Assembly: GCA_009917545.1 (NCBI GenBank)
Contig: QZDW01000011.1
Location: forward strand, 62,001 to 126,000
Length of the DNA: 64,000 nucleotides
Source: a bacterium 1XD42-76
GTDB taxonomy: Bacteria; Bacillota; Clostridia; Lachnospirales; Lachnospiraceae
Direction of reading: 5' to 3'
Shown: positions 25,998 through 33,306 of the stretch, piece by piece
Numbering within the stretch: position 1 is the first letter of the stretch
Layout of the letters: each line of letters starts with the position of its first letter
The notes under the pieces: generated by a model
Seen by the model: the letters and a program-made list of their open reading frames with translations, nothing else
Told to the model about the DNA's origin: nothing
Database searches by the model: none
Made by a program: the position numbers and the translations under genes

Positions 25998-26606
25998 CTA
26001 TTCCTCCCAAGGTAATGTAACTGTCGTATATTCGTGATGAACGGCAGGCAGAAAACGGGAGAGAAGATCGTCGGTTCTCAGCCTCAGGCTGGAAGTATTG
26101 ATGCAGGGATGACAGCCGACAAATTCATCTTTCAGCACATCGGAATCAATCAACAGCCGTACATGCCCGTCTGTATCATTGGCAAGTCCCAGAACGCTCA
26201 CCGAGCCTGGAGTAATATCGAGAAAACGCTTCATGTATTCGGCATCGGCAAAGGAAAGCCTGGCCGATTGAATCTGCCTGGACAATGTTTTGGTCTTGAA
26301 TTTCTTATGCCCGGGCATCATCAGGAGATAAAATGCGGTTTTCTGGGCATTGCACAGGAAAAGGTTTTTGCAGATATGGACGCCGAGAACCTTTTCCACC
26401 TCTTCACAGCCCTCAATGGTAGCAGTGGCATTGTGGTCGATCCGGGAATAGGGGATGGATAACGAATCGAGAAGATCATATGTACGAAGTTCGACGGGAA
26501 GCCGCCCGTCCGGATTCTCGGGCCGTCCGGAAAAGACCGGTGAGGGGATGAAATATGAGACAGTGCCTTCCGGGCCATTGGCAGATGTCTGAATAGATGG
26601 ATTCAT
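25998..26606 (-). CDS. proX: Prolyl-tRNA editing deacylase, ProX/YbaK family
   Basis: A 202-residue free-standing trans-editing factor that hydrolyses mischarged Ala-tRNA(Pro) (or a related error). Family motifs are YSRIDHNATATIEGCEEVEKVLG, CKNLFLCN, FYLLMMPGHKKFKTKTLSRQI, ITPGSVSVLGLAND and GCHPCINTSSLRL. The first 35 residues are a species-specific extension. AAGGAG precedes the ATG. The gene is first in a two-gene operon with tag. The relatives called PrdX belong to the same family, but no proline reductase genes are present here. Confidence 0.9.
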   Translation of the reverse strand: MNPSIQTSANGPEGTVSYFIPSPVFSGRPENPDGRLPVELRTYDLLDSLSIPYSRIDHNATATIEGCEEVEKVLGVHICKNLFLCNAQKTAFYLLMMPGHKKFKTKTLSRQIQSARLSFADAEYMKRFLDITPGSVSVLGLANDTDGHVRLLIDSDVLKDEFVGCHPCINTSSLRLRTDDLLSRFLPAVHHEYTTVTLPWEE

Positions 26607-26739
26607 AAGTTTGCTCCTTCTGAAAAAGTACTGGCATATTGGGCAGTAAGAGGCTATACTGGTAAAAACGAGGCCGTCTTATGCCCTATGATACCATTAT
26701 AAAGAAAAGTCCAGGAAAATCAAGAAATCGGAGAAAAAA

Positions 26740-27885
26740 ATGAAAGAATGTCCAAACTTTAAAAAATGCGGCGGATGCCAGTATCTGGGAATGCCTTATG
26801 AGAAACAGCTGAAAGAAAAGCAGAAAATGCTGACAGGACTTCTGGGGACCTTTGGGAAGCTCCATCCCATCATTGGCATGCAGGATCCGTTTCATTATAG
26901 GAATAAAGTTCATGCCGTACTGGGGCGTGACCGGAAAGGACGGATTATATCCGGAGTTTACCGTGAAGGAAGTCACGAGATCCTTTCGGTAGAAACCTGC
27001 CTGATCGAGGATAAGACGGCAGATGCGATCATAAAAACCATACGGGAACTTTTGCCGTCCTTTAAAATCAAGGTTTTTGACGAAGATACTGGATATGGCT
27101 TTCTGCGCCATATTCTGATCCGCACAGCCCGGGCGACCGGCGAGATCATGGTTGTACTGGTAACAGCTTCGCCGGTGTTTCCCTCAAAGAACAACTTTGT
27201 AAAGGCACTCCGGAATATCCACCCGCAGATTACGACTGTGGTGCAGAATGTGAACGGGCGGAATACCAGTATGGTTCTGGGGGAAAAAGAACACGTACTG
27301 TATGGCCCTGGCTTTATCGTGGACAGACTCTGTGGCTGCCGTTTCCGCATTTCCGCTAAGTCTTTCTACCAGGTAAATCCAATTCAGACGGAGGTCCTCT
27401 ACCAAAAGGCCATCGAGGCGGCAGGGCTTACAGGGAAGCAAACGGTGGTCGATGCGTACTGCGGAATCGGAACAATCGGGATCGCTGCGGCGTCCAGGGC
27501 CAGGGAGGTAATCGGGGTCGAGCTTAACCGCGACGCGGTGCGGGACGCTATCACGAATGCCCGCATGAACACAGTCAGAAATATCCGTTTTTACTGCAAT
27601 GATGCAGGAAAATTCATGACACAGATGGCTTCCCAGGGGGCGAAAGCAGATGTTGTGTTCCTGGATCCGCCGCGCAGTGGGAGCACAGAGGAGTTTATTG
27701 AGGCCGTGGCTCTGCTGGGACCGCAGAGAGTGGTCTATGTTTCCTGTTCCCCGGAAACACTGGCGAGAGATCTGAAGGGGTTTGGGAAACGCGGATATTG
27801 TGTACGGGAGATGTGGCCGGTGGATATGTTTCCGATGGCGGGGCATACAGAATGTGTGGTGTGGATACAAAAGAAACATATCTAG
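26740..27885 (+). CDS. RNA m5U methyltransferase, TrmA/RlmCD family
   Basis: SAM-dependent methyltransferase of 381 residues. An N-terminal cysteine set (C4, C10, C13: CPNFKKCGGCQY) with a fourth Cys at CLIEDK near residue 87 should hold a [4Fe-4S] cluster. YQVNPIQTEVLYQKA, VDAYCGIGTIGIAAA, VFLDPPRSGS and YVSCSPETLARDL are the SAM, catalytic and base-binding motifs. The TRAM domain common in RlmCD is missing, so the protein is a short form. Target (23S rRNA U747/U1939 or tRNA U54) cannot be told from sequence alone. Monocistronic. Confidence 0.9.
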   Translation: MKECPNFKKCGGCQYLGMPYEKQLKEKQKMLTGLLGTFGKLHPIIGMQDPFHYRNKVHAVLGRDRKGRIISGVYREGSHEILSVETCLIEDKTADAIIKTIRELLPSFKIKVFDEDTGYGFLRHILIRTARATGEIMVVLVTASPVFPSKNNFVKALRNIHPQITTVVQNVNGRNTSMVLGEKEHVLYGPGFIVDRLCGCRFRISAKSFYQVNPIQTEVLYQKAIEAAGLTGKQTVVDAYCGIGTIGIAAASRAREVIGVELNRDAVRDAITNARMNTVRNIRFYCNDAGKFMTQMASQGAKADVVFLDPPRSGSTEEFIEAVALLGPQRVVYVSCSPETLARDLKGFGKRGYCVREMWPVDMFPMAGHTECVVWIQKKHI

Positions 27886-27914
27886 AATCAAAAAGAAATA
27901 AAGAGGCAACTACA

Positions 27915-28076
27915 ATGGAAAAAAACAACCCAAATACAATATAGAATACGAGATTGAAGCTGTAAAACTGGCAAAAGAATCTGGCGGTGCAAAAGCGACG
28001 GATGAATCACAGAAAAAAATAAAACGGGCTTGCCATGAGAAGACAAGCTGGAATCTTGACAGTACTCTGACGTAAA
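27915..28076 (+). pseudogene. Remnant of an IS3-type transposase OrfA
   Basis: MEKNNP starts at 27915, and after a one-base frame slip near 27932 the frame reads KYNIEYEIEAVKLAKESGGAKATDE. This matches the helix-turn-helix start of IS3-family OrfA proteins. The match then fades and the frame ends near 28076. There is no OrfB, and inverted ends are not visible. A dead fragment. Confidence 0.6.
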
Positions 28077-28148
28077 GGTATAATGATCTGAATGAATTGT
28101 AAGCAGCCTATTACTTAGCCCAGCGGCCAATACGAAGGAGAAACGTGA

Positions 28149-29021
28149 ATGAAACGAGAAGATCTATACAAGTGGATTGATTTGCAGCCTGAGATTGTCC
28201 GGCAGTTAAACCAGATCGGCGGGAGCCTGGATCTTGAGGCTCTGGAACCACATTTGAAACGATTATCAGACAGAAAAACAGCAGCCCAGGCTTATCGGGA
28301 TCTGAAAGCACTATTTAAAGAAGATTCTGACCACCTGCAGATGTTATATTGTCATTTGGAATGCGCCCGGCGTGCGTTCGACAGATATGAAGCAAAGCAT
28401 ATCCCTCAAACGATATATGTGGATACGATGAAATGCTTCACGAGGTTTATAGAGGAATGTGGGAAGAAAAACGGGCGGTTGTTTTTTGATCGTGGATGGT
28501 GGACCTACCGGCAGGTCAGTATGAGCCTGTTCCGGATAGGGGAACTGGAATATGAATTTACCTCCTGGCAGGGTGAAAATGTAATCGGATTGCACATCCC
28601 GTCAGATGCGGATTTTTCCGAAGCGGCGGTGGATGCTTCCCTGAAGCAGGCCAAAGCATTTTTCCAGACATACTTTGGCGACTACCATTATGGCAAATAT
28701 ACGTGTGGCTCCTGGCTGATATCACCGGCTCTTACGCCGTTTTTGTCCGGACACTCCAACATATTATCGTTTCAGAAACGGTTTCATGTCGTGAGCGAGG
28801 ATGGGAAGGATAAGGAATTTATCGAATGGTTATTTGAGGCCCCAATCGACACAGATTACGAAACACTGCCTGCCGATACCGGCCTGCGAAGAAAAGTCAG
28901 GGAATTGCTGCTAAATGGGAAAACCATTGGCTCTGCATATGGAATTATGAAAGATGAAAGCATGACAGGAAAAGCAGCCGTTTGTCTTACCTCTGGAAAT
29001 TCTCCTGTGCAATGCGAATAA
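28149..29021 (+). CDS. Acyltransferase-domain protein (NAT_N / GNAT_C type)
   Basis: The 290-residue cytoplasmic protein has an N-terminal helical domain (about 1-120) and a C-terminal GNAT-like domain. The GNAT part holds the family signature FDRGWWTYRQVSMSLFRIGELEYEF, IGLHIPSDADFSEAAVDASLKQAKAFF and CGSWLISPALTPFLSGHSNILSFQKRF. The substrate is unknown; the fold suggests acyl transfer from acyl-CoA. The last 12 codons overlap the convergent LysR gene by 35 bases, and the C-terminus may be slightly different in function from relatives. GAAGGAG precedes the ATG. Confidence 0.75.
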   Translation: MKREDLYKWIDLQPEIVRQLNQIGGSLDLEALEPHLKRLSDRKTAAQAYRDLKALFKEDSDHLQMLYCHLECARRAFDRYEAKHIPQTIYVDTMKCFTRFIEECGKKNGRLFFDRGWWTYRQVSMSLFRIGELEYEFTSWQGENVIGLHIPSDADFSEAAVDASLKQAKAFFQTYFGDYHYGKYTCGSWLISPALTPFLSGHSNILSFQKRFHVVSEDGKDKEFIEWLFEAPIDTDYETLPADTGLRRKVRELLLNGKTIGSAYGIMKDESMTGKAAVCLTSGNSPVQCE

Positions 29022-29901
29022 AATCCCGTGCGTAGGCCGGAAGATAGGCTCCTTTTCGATAAGCAATCGTCAAAGTGCTGAATGCCCCCTGATCTCCAAC
29101 CGAAAAGCACAGCGGTGGGTACTGCAGTTCTATATTTTTCAAATAAGTTTCGGGGATAAAACACAATCCCAGCCCCTTTTGGCAGAGTTTTATGCAGGTT
29201 ACAGTATTTCTTGTGCGCATGGGAACAGACGGATGGATCCCATATTGTTTAAATAATTCCAGCGCGATCTGCCCGGTCGTCTGATCTGGAAAATGCAGGA
29301 TGAATGGTTCATTCGCAAGCAGCCGCAGATCAATCTGCGGATACTCGGCCTTACTTCTTTTTACCCCCAATGATGCGAGCGGATGGCTGGCAGGCATCAC
29401 AAGCAGTACTTCTTCTCTTAAAAGCATCTTATATTCCAGCTTTGGGTGCGGTTTTGCTTCATTAAAGACCGCAAAATCGAGTTCGTCGTCTAAAAGAAGT
29501 TTTTCCTGAATCGCACAGGTCTCTTCTCTCAGATTTACTCTGACTCCAGGATATTGCTCGTGAAAGCGTTCCATAATCCGGGGCGCCATACAAGCGCTGC
29601 GCATCAGAGGGAAGGCGACGTTCAGCTCTCCTTCCCTGCCGGATATAAGATCCTGCCGCTCTTTTTCCCAATCCTCATGTACCGCCAATAGTTTCCTGGC
29701 ATATTCCAGATACCTTCGTCCCAGATACGTCGGGATGTAGCTGTTCCCGCTGCGCACGAAAAGTTTTCCATTCATCTCGCGCTCGAGTTTTTGCAGATGC
29801 TTTGTCAGGGTCGGCTGAGAAATATAGAGTTCTTCGGCTGCCCGGCTGAGATTCTGATGCTTTGCAATACATAAGACATAGTTAAATTCCTGAAAATTCA
29901 T
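28987..29901 (-). CDS. LysR-family transcriptional regulator
   Basis: 304 residues. The winged helix at the N-terminus is typical: MNFQEFNYVLCIAKHQNLSRAAEELYISQPTLTKHLQKLEREMNGKLFVR. The substrate-binding part follows from about residue 90. The start at 29901 is preferred over 29910 because GAGG then has normal spacing. It is divergent from the adenine deaminase gene, the usual arrangement for a LysR protein that controls its neighbour, so ade is the best candidate target. Convergent overlap of 35 bases with the acyltransferase gene. Confidence 0.9.
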   Translation of the reverse strand: MNFQEFNYVLCIAKHQNLSRAAEELYISQPTLTKHLQKLEREMNGKLFVRSGNSYIPTYLGRRYLEYARKLLAVHEDWEKERQDLISGREGELNVAFPLMRSACMAPRIMERFHEQYPGVRVNLREETCAIQEKLLLDDELDFAVFNEAKPHPKLEYKMLLREEVLLVMPASHPLASLGVKRSKAEYPQIDLRLLANEPFILHFPDQTTGQIALELFKQYGIHPSVPMRTRNTVTCIKLCQKGLGLCFIPETYLKNIELQYPPLCFSVGDQGAFSTLTIAYRKGAYLPAYARDFIRIAQENFQR

Positions 29902-30060
29902 ATTATGCATTCCTCATACAGTACTCAAAGATCACGATTTGTGGCTGCTCAGAGAGACCGTCACGGTCTGACAGCGCAGGCAAAAAACATGGAATTTCGT
30001 TCATACAGGGATAGCCCATTGATATTCCAGTTTGGCATAATTTTTATGGAAAATATGAAT

Positions 30061-30089
30061 TTGACATTCCTGCTTTCCCATTATACTAT
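30061..30089 (+). promoter_or_regulatory. Promoter of the adenine deaminase gene
   Basis: TTGACA (30061-30066) and TACTAT (30084-30089) are 17 bases apart, 40 bases before the ATG and in the divergent region facing the LysR gene. Confidence 0.6.
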
Positions 30090-30129
30090 AGTCATAGAAC
30101 GACAATCAAGAGAAAAGGGAGGATGCTTT

Positions 30130-31845
30130 ATGGAATCTGTTTCTTTGCTGATTAAAAATGCAAAGGTATTTAATACCTACCTGAAAAAATTTATTCCTGC
30201 GGATGTCTCTGTGAAGGAGGGCAAATTTTATTACATTGACCGGAAACAGGATATGCCGTTTGAGGCGGATACCGTGCTTGACGCAGGAGGGATGTATATG
30301 ATTCCGGGACTTGTGGATATCCACATGCATATCGAGAGCAGTATGATGACTCCCGGCCCGTTCGGAAATCGTGTTGCATCATACGGCGTGACTACAATCG
30401 TATCGGAGCCCCATGAAATGGCAAATGTGAAAGGCGTGCGTGGGATTCGGGAGATGATTTGTGCCGCGAAGGATACGCCGATTGATATTTTTTATGGGAT
30501 TCCAAGCAGTGTACCATCCACAGATGAACGGCTGGAGACAACAGGGGGAATCATCAACTGCGATGCGATGAAAGAACTACTGGATGAAAAGAATGTGATC
30601 TGTGTTGGAGAAATCATGAACTGTCGGCAGATAATTCGGGAGAATCATCTGGAAATCACGAAATTTCTCGATTATCTGCGCAGGGAACGTCCCGGGTACG
30701 TGATAGAGGGCCACTGTCCGTCGCTTGTTGATCTTGACCTCGCCAGGTTTTTGTATCTGGGAATCGACGCGGACCACACGGAACATACATTAGAAGAGGT
30801 AAAACAGCGTATTGAAAACGGGATGTTTTTCGAGATCCAGGATAAGATGCTGAAGCCTGATGTGCTGGAATACATTTGTGAGAACCGGCTCTATGAATAT
30901 TGCTGCTTTGTGACGGATGATACTATGGCTGACACTCTTTATGAAAAAGGCCAGTTAAACTATGTCGTACAAAAGGCAGTCGAAGCCGGATTCCCTGTGG
31001 AAATGGCAATATACTGTGCGACCTATACTCCGAGCCGGAGAATGCATCTGCACGACCGGGGCGCCATTGCTCCTGGAAAGCTGGCCGACTTTGCCTTGCT
31101 TGACGATCCGGCTGTTATGACGCCGTCTTTTGTATACAAAAACGGGGTTCCAATATTTTCGCAGGAAAACAGACAGGTGCTTCCGGTGTCATATCAATTT
31201 CCGGCGGATTTCTATCAGAGCGTCAGCCTTGCGCCTGTAACGCTAAAGGACTTTCAGATTCCAGTGGATACGGACAGGGAGGAAGTCACGGTACGTGCAA
31301 TCGAGGTGCATCCCGACCGCACGCAGACAACGGAAAAGTTTATTACAATGCCAGTGCAAAATCATACCCTGGACTGGAAAAGCAGCGGCTGCCTGTTGGC
31401 AATGGTCTTAGAACGACACGGTAAGAATGGGAACATCGGATATGGATTTATCACTGGTTCCTGCCTGAACACCGGAACCGTTGCCACTACTTACTTCCAT
31501 GACCATCATAATCTCTTTGTTGCCGGAGACAATCCGGAAGATATGCTGTTTGCGGTGAGGCGGATTCAGGAAACCCAGGGGGGGATTTTGACGGTGAAAG
31601 ACGGAAGAGTCCTGGCAGAGCTTTCACTGCCAGTATGCGGGATTCTCTCCGAACAGGGAGCCGGGGACACGGCTTTTGGATTAAAGGCAGTCCGCGAAAG
31701 TCTGGAAGCACTTGGATATCGGCATAAGAACCCGGTGATGTCGCTGGGAACACTTGGCCTGCCGGTGAGTCCGGCTTTAAAGCTCACAGATCACGGGCTT
31801 ATAGACGTCAAACAGGGCGTAGTGGTACCATTAATTGTGGAGTGA
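30130..31845 (+). CDS. ade: Adenine deaminase
   Basis: Converts adenine to hypoxanthine and ammonia in purine salvage. The metal-binding IHMHIESSM (H65, H67) after MIPGLVD is diagnostic for the amidohydrolase-family adenine deaminase. Further motifs are TTIVSEPHEMANV, GIDADHTEH, CFVTDDTMADTL and RMHLHDRGAIAPGKLADF. The start at 30130 (MESVSLLIKNAKVFN) has AGGGAGG upstream and yields 571 residues, close to known lengths; the frame back to 29905 has no ribosome site. Divergent LysR gene probably regulates it. Confidence 0.95.
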   Translation: MESVSLLIKNAKVFNTYLKKFIPADVSVKEGKFYYIDRKQDMPFEADTVLDAGGMYMIPGLVDIHMHIESSMMTPGPFGNRVASYGVTTIVSEPHEMANVKGVRGIREMICAAKDTPIDIFYGIPSSVPSTDERLETTGGIINCDAMKELLDEKNVICVGEIMNCRQIIRENHLEITKFLDYLRRERPGYVIEGHCPSLVDLDLARFLYLGIDADHTEHTLEEVKQRIENGMFFEIQDKMLKPDVLEYICENRLYEYCCFVTDDTMADTLYEKGQLNYVVQKAVEAGFPVEMAIYCATYTPSRRMHLHDRGAIAPGKLADFALLDDPAVMTPSFVYKNGVPIFSQENRQVLPVSYQFPADFYQSVSLAPVTLKDFQIPVDTDREEVTVRAIEVHPDRTQTTEKFITMPVQNHTLDWKSSGCLLAMVLERHGKNGNIGYGFITGSCLNTGTVATTYFHDHHNLFVAGDNPEDMLFAVRRIQETQGGILTVKDGRVLAELSLPVCGILSEQGAGDTAFGLKAVRESLEALGYRHKNPVMSLGTLGLPVSPALKLTDHGLIDVKQGVVVPLIVE

Positions 31846-31877
31846 TTAGTGAATGCCGGGACGATCGGGGTGAATTG

Positions 31878-32081
31878 AAAAGGGGCTGTCGCAAACAGAC
31901 AAATTCGTGCGATATACGTGGAGATTTCTGTAAGATACATAACCCTGTAAGATGCAAAAACATGTAAGATACAGAGTCGTGCAAAATGCAAAAGCATGTA
32001 AGATACAGAACCGCGCAATCGGCAGCATTTTGTAACATACGTCTTATATTGCAGAACGCGATCAGTTTGTAACAGCCCTTT
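31878..32081 (+). repeat. Terminator-like inverted repeat whose loop holds a tandem array
   Basis: AAAGGGGCTGTCGCAAAC (31878-31895) is nearly complementary to GTTTGTAACAGCCCTTT (32065-32081). The arms are 169 bases apart. A similar arm (AAAGGGCTGTTGCAAAA) occurs near 46034. The space between is filled by the 17-base array. The pair may be an ade terminator split by repeat growth. Confidence 0.6.
31929..32047 (+). repeat. Tandem array, exact 17-nt period, seven units
   Basis: Seven consecutive 17-base units. Units 1-3 and 5 begin TGTAAGAT (TGTAAGATACATAACCC, TGTAAGATGCAAAAACA, TGTAAGATACAGAGTCG, TGTAAGATACAGAACCG), and unit 4 reads TGCAAAATGCAAAAGCA. Unit 6 is eroded and unit 7 starts TGTAACATAC. 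No spacer DNA separates the units. Confidence 0.9.
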
Positions 32082-32188
32082 GGTTATCATTTAAGATTTA
32101 ATCCGGATAAAGACTGCGTTTCCCACCGTGCCGGAAAGAAATCAAGGCGGTACGCATCAGGAATTGTATGGAAGCTGACGGTTCTATT

Positions 32189-32716
32189 TTAAAATTCCGG
32201 CTCGATCAGGCCATAGGAATTCGCTTTTCTCTTATACACAACATTGACCTCGTCTGTCTCCGCGTTGAGGAACATGAAGAAATTGTGGCCCAGGAGCTCC
32301 ATCTGGATACATGCTTCTTCCGGATCCATCGGCTTCATGGCAAAGCGCTTGGTCTTTTCGATATGAATCGTTTCTTCCTGATCAGCCTCTTCCTGTAAAA
32401 AAGCTTCACTGAAGGAGGGGGTATTCTGCTTCTTATCAATCAGCTTAGTTCTGTATTTTTTGATCTGCCGCTCGATGATCTCTTCCACAAGGTCAATGGA
32501 TACATACATGTCATTGCTGTCCTGCTCTGCACGGATAATATTTCCCTTAACTGGAATTGTCACTTCGATTTTCTGACGCCCTTTTTCCACACTCATAGTT
32601 ACCTGGACTTCTGTATCGGGAGAAAAATAGCGTTCCAGTTTTCCGATCTTGCTTTCTACGGCATCTCTTAAACCTGATGTGATATCAATATTTTTTCCAC
32701 TGATGATATAACGCAT
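32189..32716 (-). CDS. hpf: Ribosome hibernation promoting factor, long form
   Basis: Binds the 30S decoding centre and promotes 100S dimers in stationary phase. MRYIISGKNIDITSGLRDAVESKIGKLERYFSPDTEVQVTMSVEKGRQKIEVTI is the beta-alpha-beta-beta-beta-alpha HPF core. The C-terminal domain (KRFAMKPMDPEEACIQMELLGHNFFMFLNAETDEVNVVYKRKANSYGLIEP) is the dimerisation module of the long form. The start at 32716 has AAGGAG upstream; 32776 has none. It is 175 residues long. Often associated with secA in Firmicutes, which here lies 3.5 kb away on the other strand. Confidence 0.95.
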   Translation of the reverse strand: MRYIISGKNIDITSGLRDAVESKIGKLERYFSPDTEVQVTMSVEKGRQKIEVTIPVKGNIIRAEQDSNDMYVSIDLVEEIIERQIKKYRTKLIDKKQNTPSFSEAFLQEEADQEETIHIEKTKRFAMKPMDPEEACIQMELLGHNFFMFLNAETDEVNVVYKRKANSYGLIEPEF

Positions 32717-32894
32717 AAAATCAACTCCTTTTTTTGATTTGTGGAACGATGAGTGCCCGTCGGTAACAGGAGTCACAATACGTTGTCCACATAGCTATCA
32801 TAGCATATATTTCTGTAAAAAACAACTAAAATCAAAAAGAAATGCGACAATTTAAAGCGTGGGAAAAAGTAATGACACGATATAACATTGGTGT

Positions 32895-32938
32895 TGACAG
32901 TCAGGAGCCGACAGTGCTCTGTCAATCCTTTTTTTGGC
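32895..32938 (+). terminator. Orphan hairpin terminator on the plus strand
   Basis: TTGACA pairs with TGTCAA and GAGC with GCTC inside it, followed by seven T. No plus-strand gene lies upstream after 31845, so it might end a short untranslated RNA or ade readthrough. Confidence 0.5.
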
Positions 32939-33031
32939 GAAAAGGCTCGAAAAAGTGAATTTTATGAGATGTGTATAAAAATCAGAAAAATAGAACAGGC
33001 ATGAAATAAGGGGAAAAATGGGGGAGAAAAT

Positions 33032-33147
33032 TGTGGATAATGTGGATAACTTTGTGCATAACTGGATTTTCCAGTAAAATCAAGGCATTGAAAGGTGGAC
33101 AACTTTCAACAAGTTCAGTGTGAATCGTGGTGGATAATGTGGACAGG
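33032..33147 (+). other. Cluster of DnaA-box-like sites
   Basis: TGTGGATAA occurs twice back to back (33032-33040 and 33041-33049), and TGTGCATAA follows at 33053-33061. These are perfect matches to TGTGNATAA, the complement of the DnaA box. GGTGGATAA (33129-33137) is one mismatch away, and GTGGACAA near 33095 is weaker. The surrounding 580-base gap has no gene. dnaA and dnaN are not present in the window. Confidence 0.55.
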
Positions 33148-33282
33148 GGAAAAATCGAATGTATGATTTGTGCAATTTGTCTGGTTTACCATAATATGAC
33201 AGGCAGATAGAAAATATGCTGCAGGTATTGCCGGAAAGCCGGATTTTGGAAATACCCACAACAGGAGAAGAACAGAGACAAA

Positions 33283-33306
33283 AATGACGCGTCTGGCGCG
33301 TCATTC
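33283..33306 (-). terminator. Terminator overlapping the stop codon of the FtsA-like gene
   Basis: On the minus strand AATGACGCG-CCAGA-CGCGTCATTTTTG forms an eight- to nine-pair stem followed by T. The TGA stop codon is inside the first arm. Confidence 0.8.

Noticed and set aside
31929-32047. Short tandem repeats considered as a CRISPR array
   Set aside because: Units are 17 bases with no spacers between them, units vary, and no cas genes are present.
33032-33147. DnaA-box cluster considered as the chromosomal origin
   Set aside because: dnaA, dnaN and rpmH are not in the window and no unwinding region stands out; reported only as a cluster of boxes.
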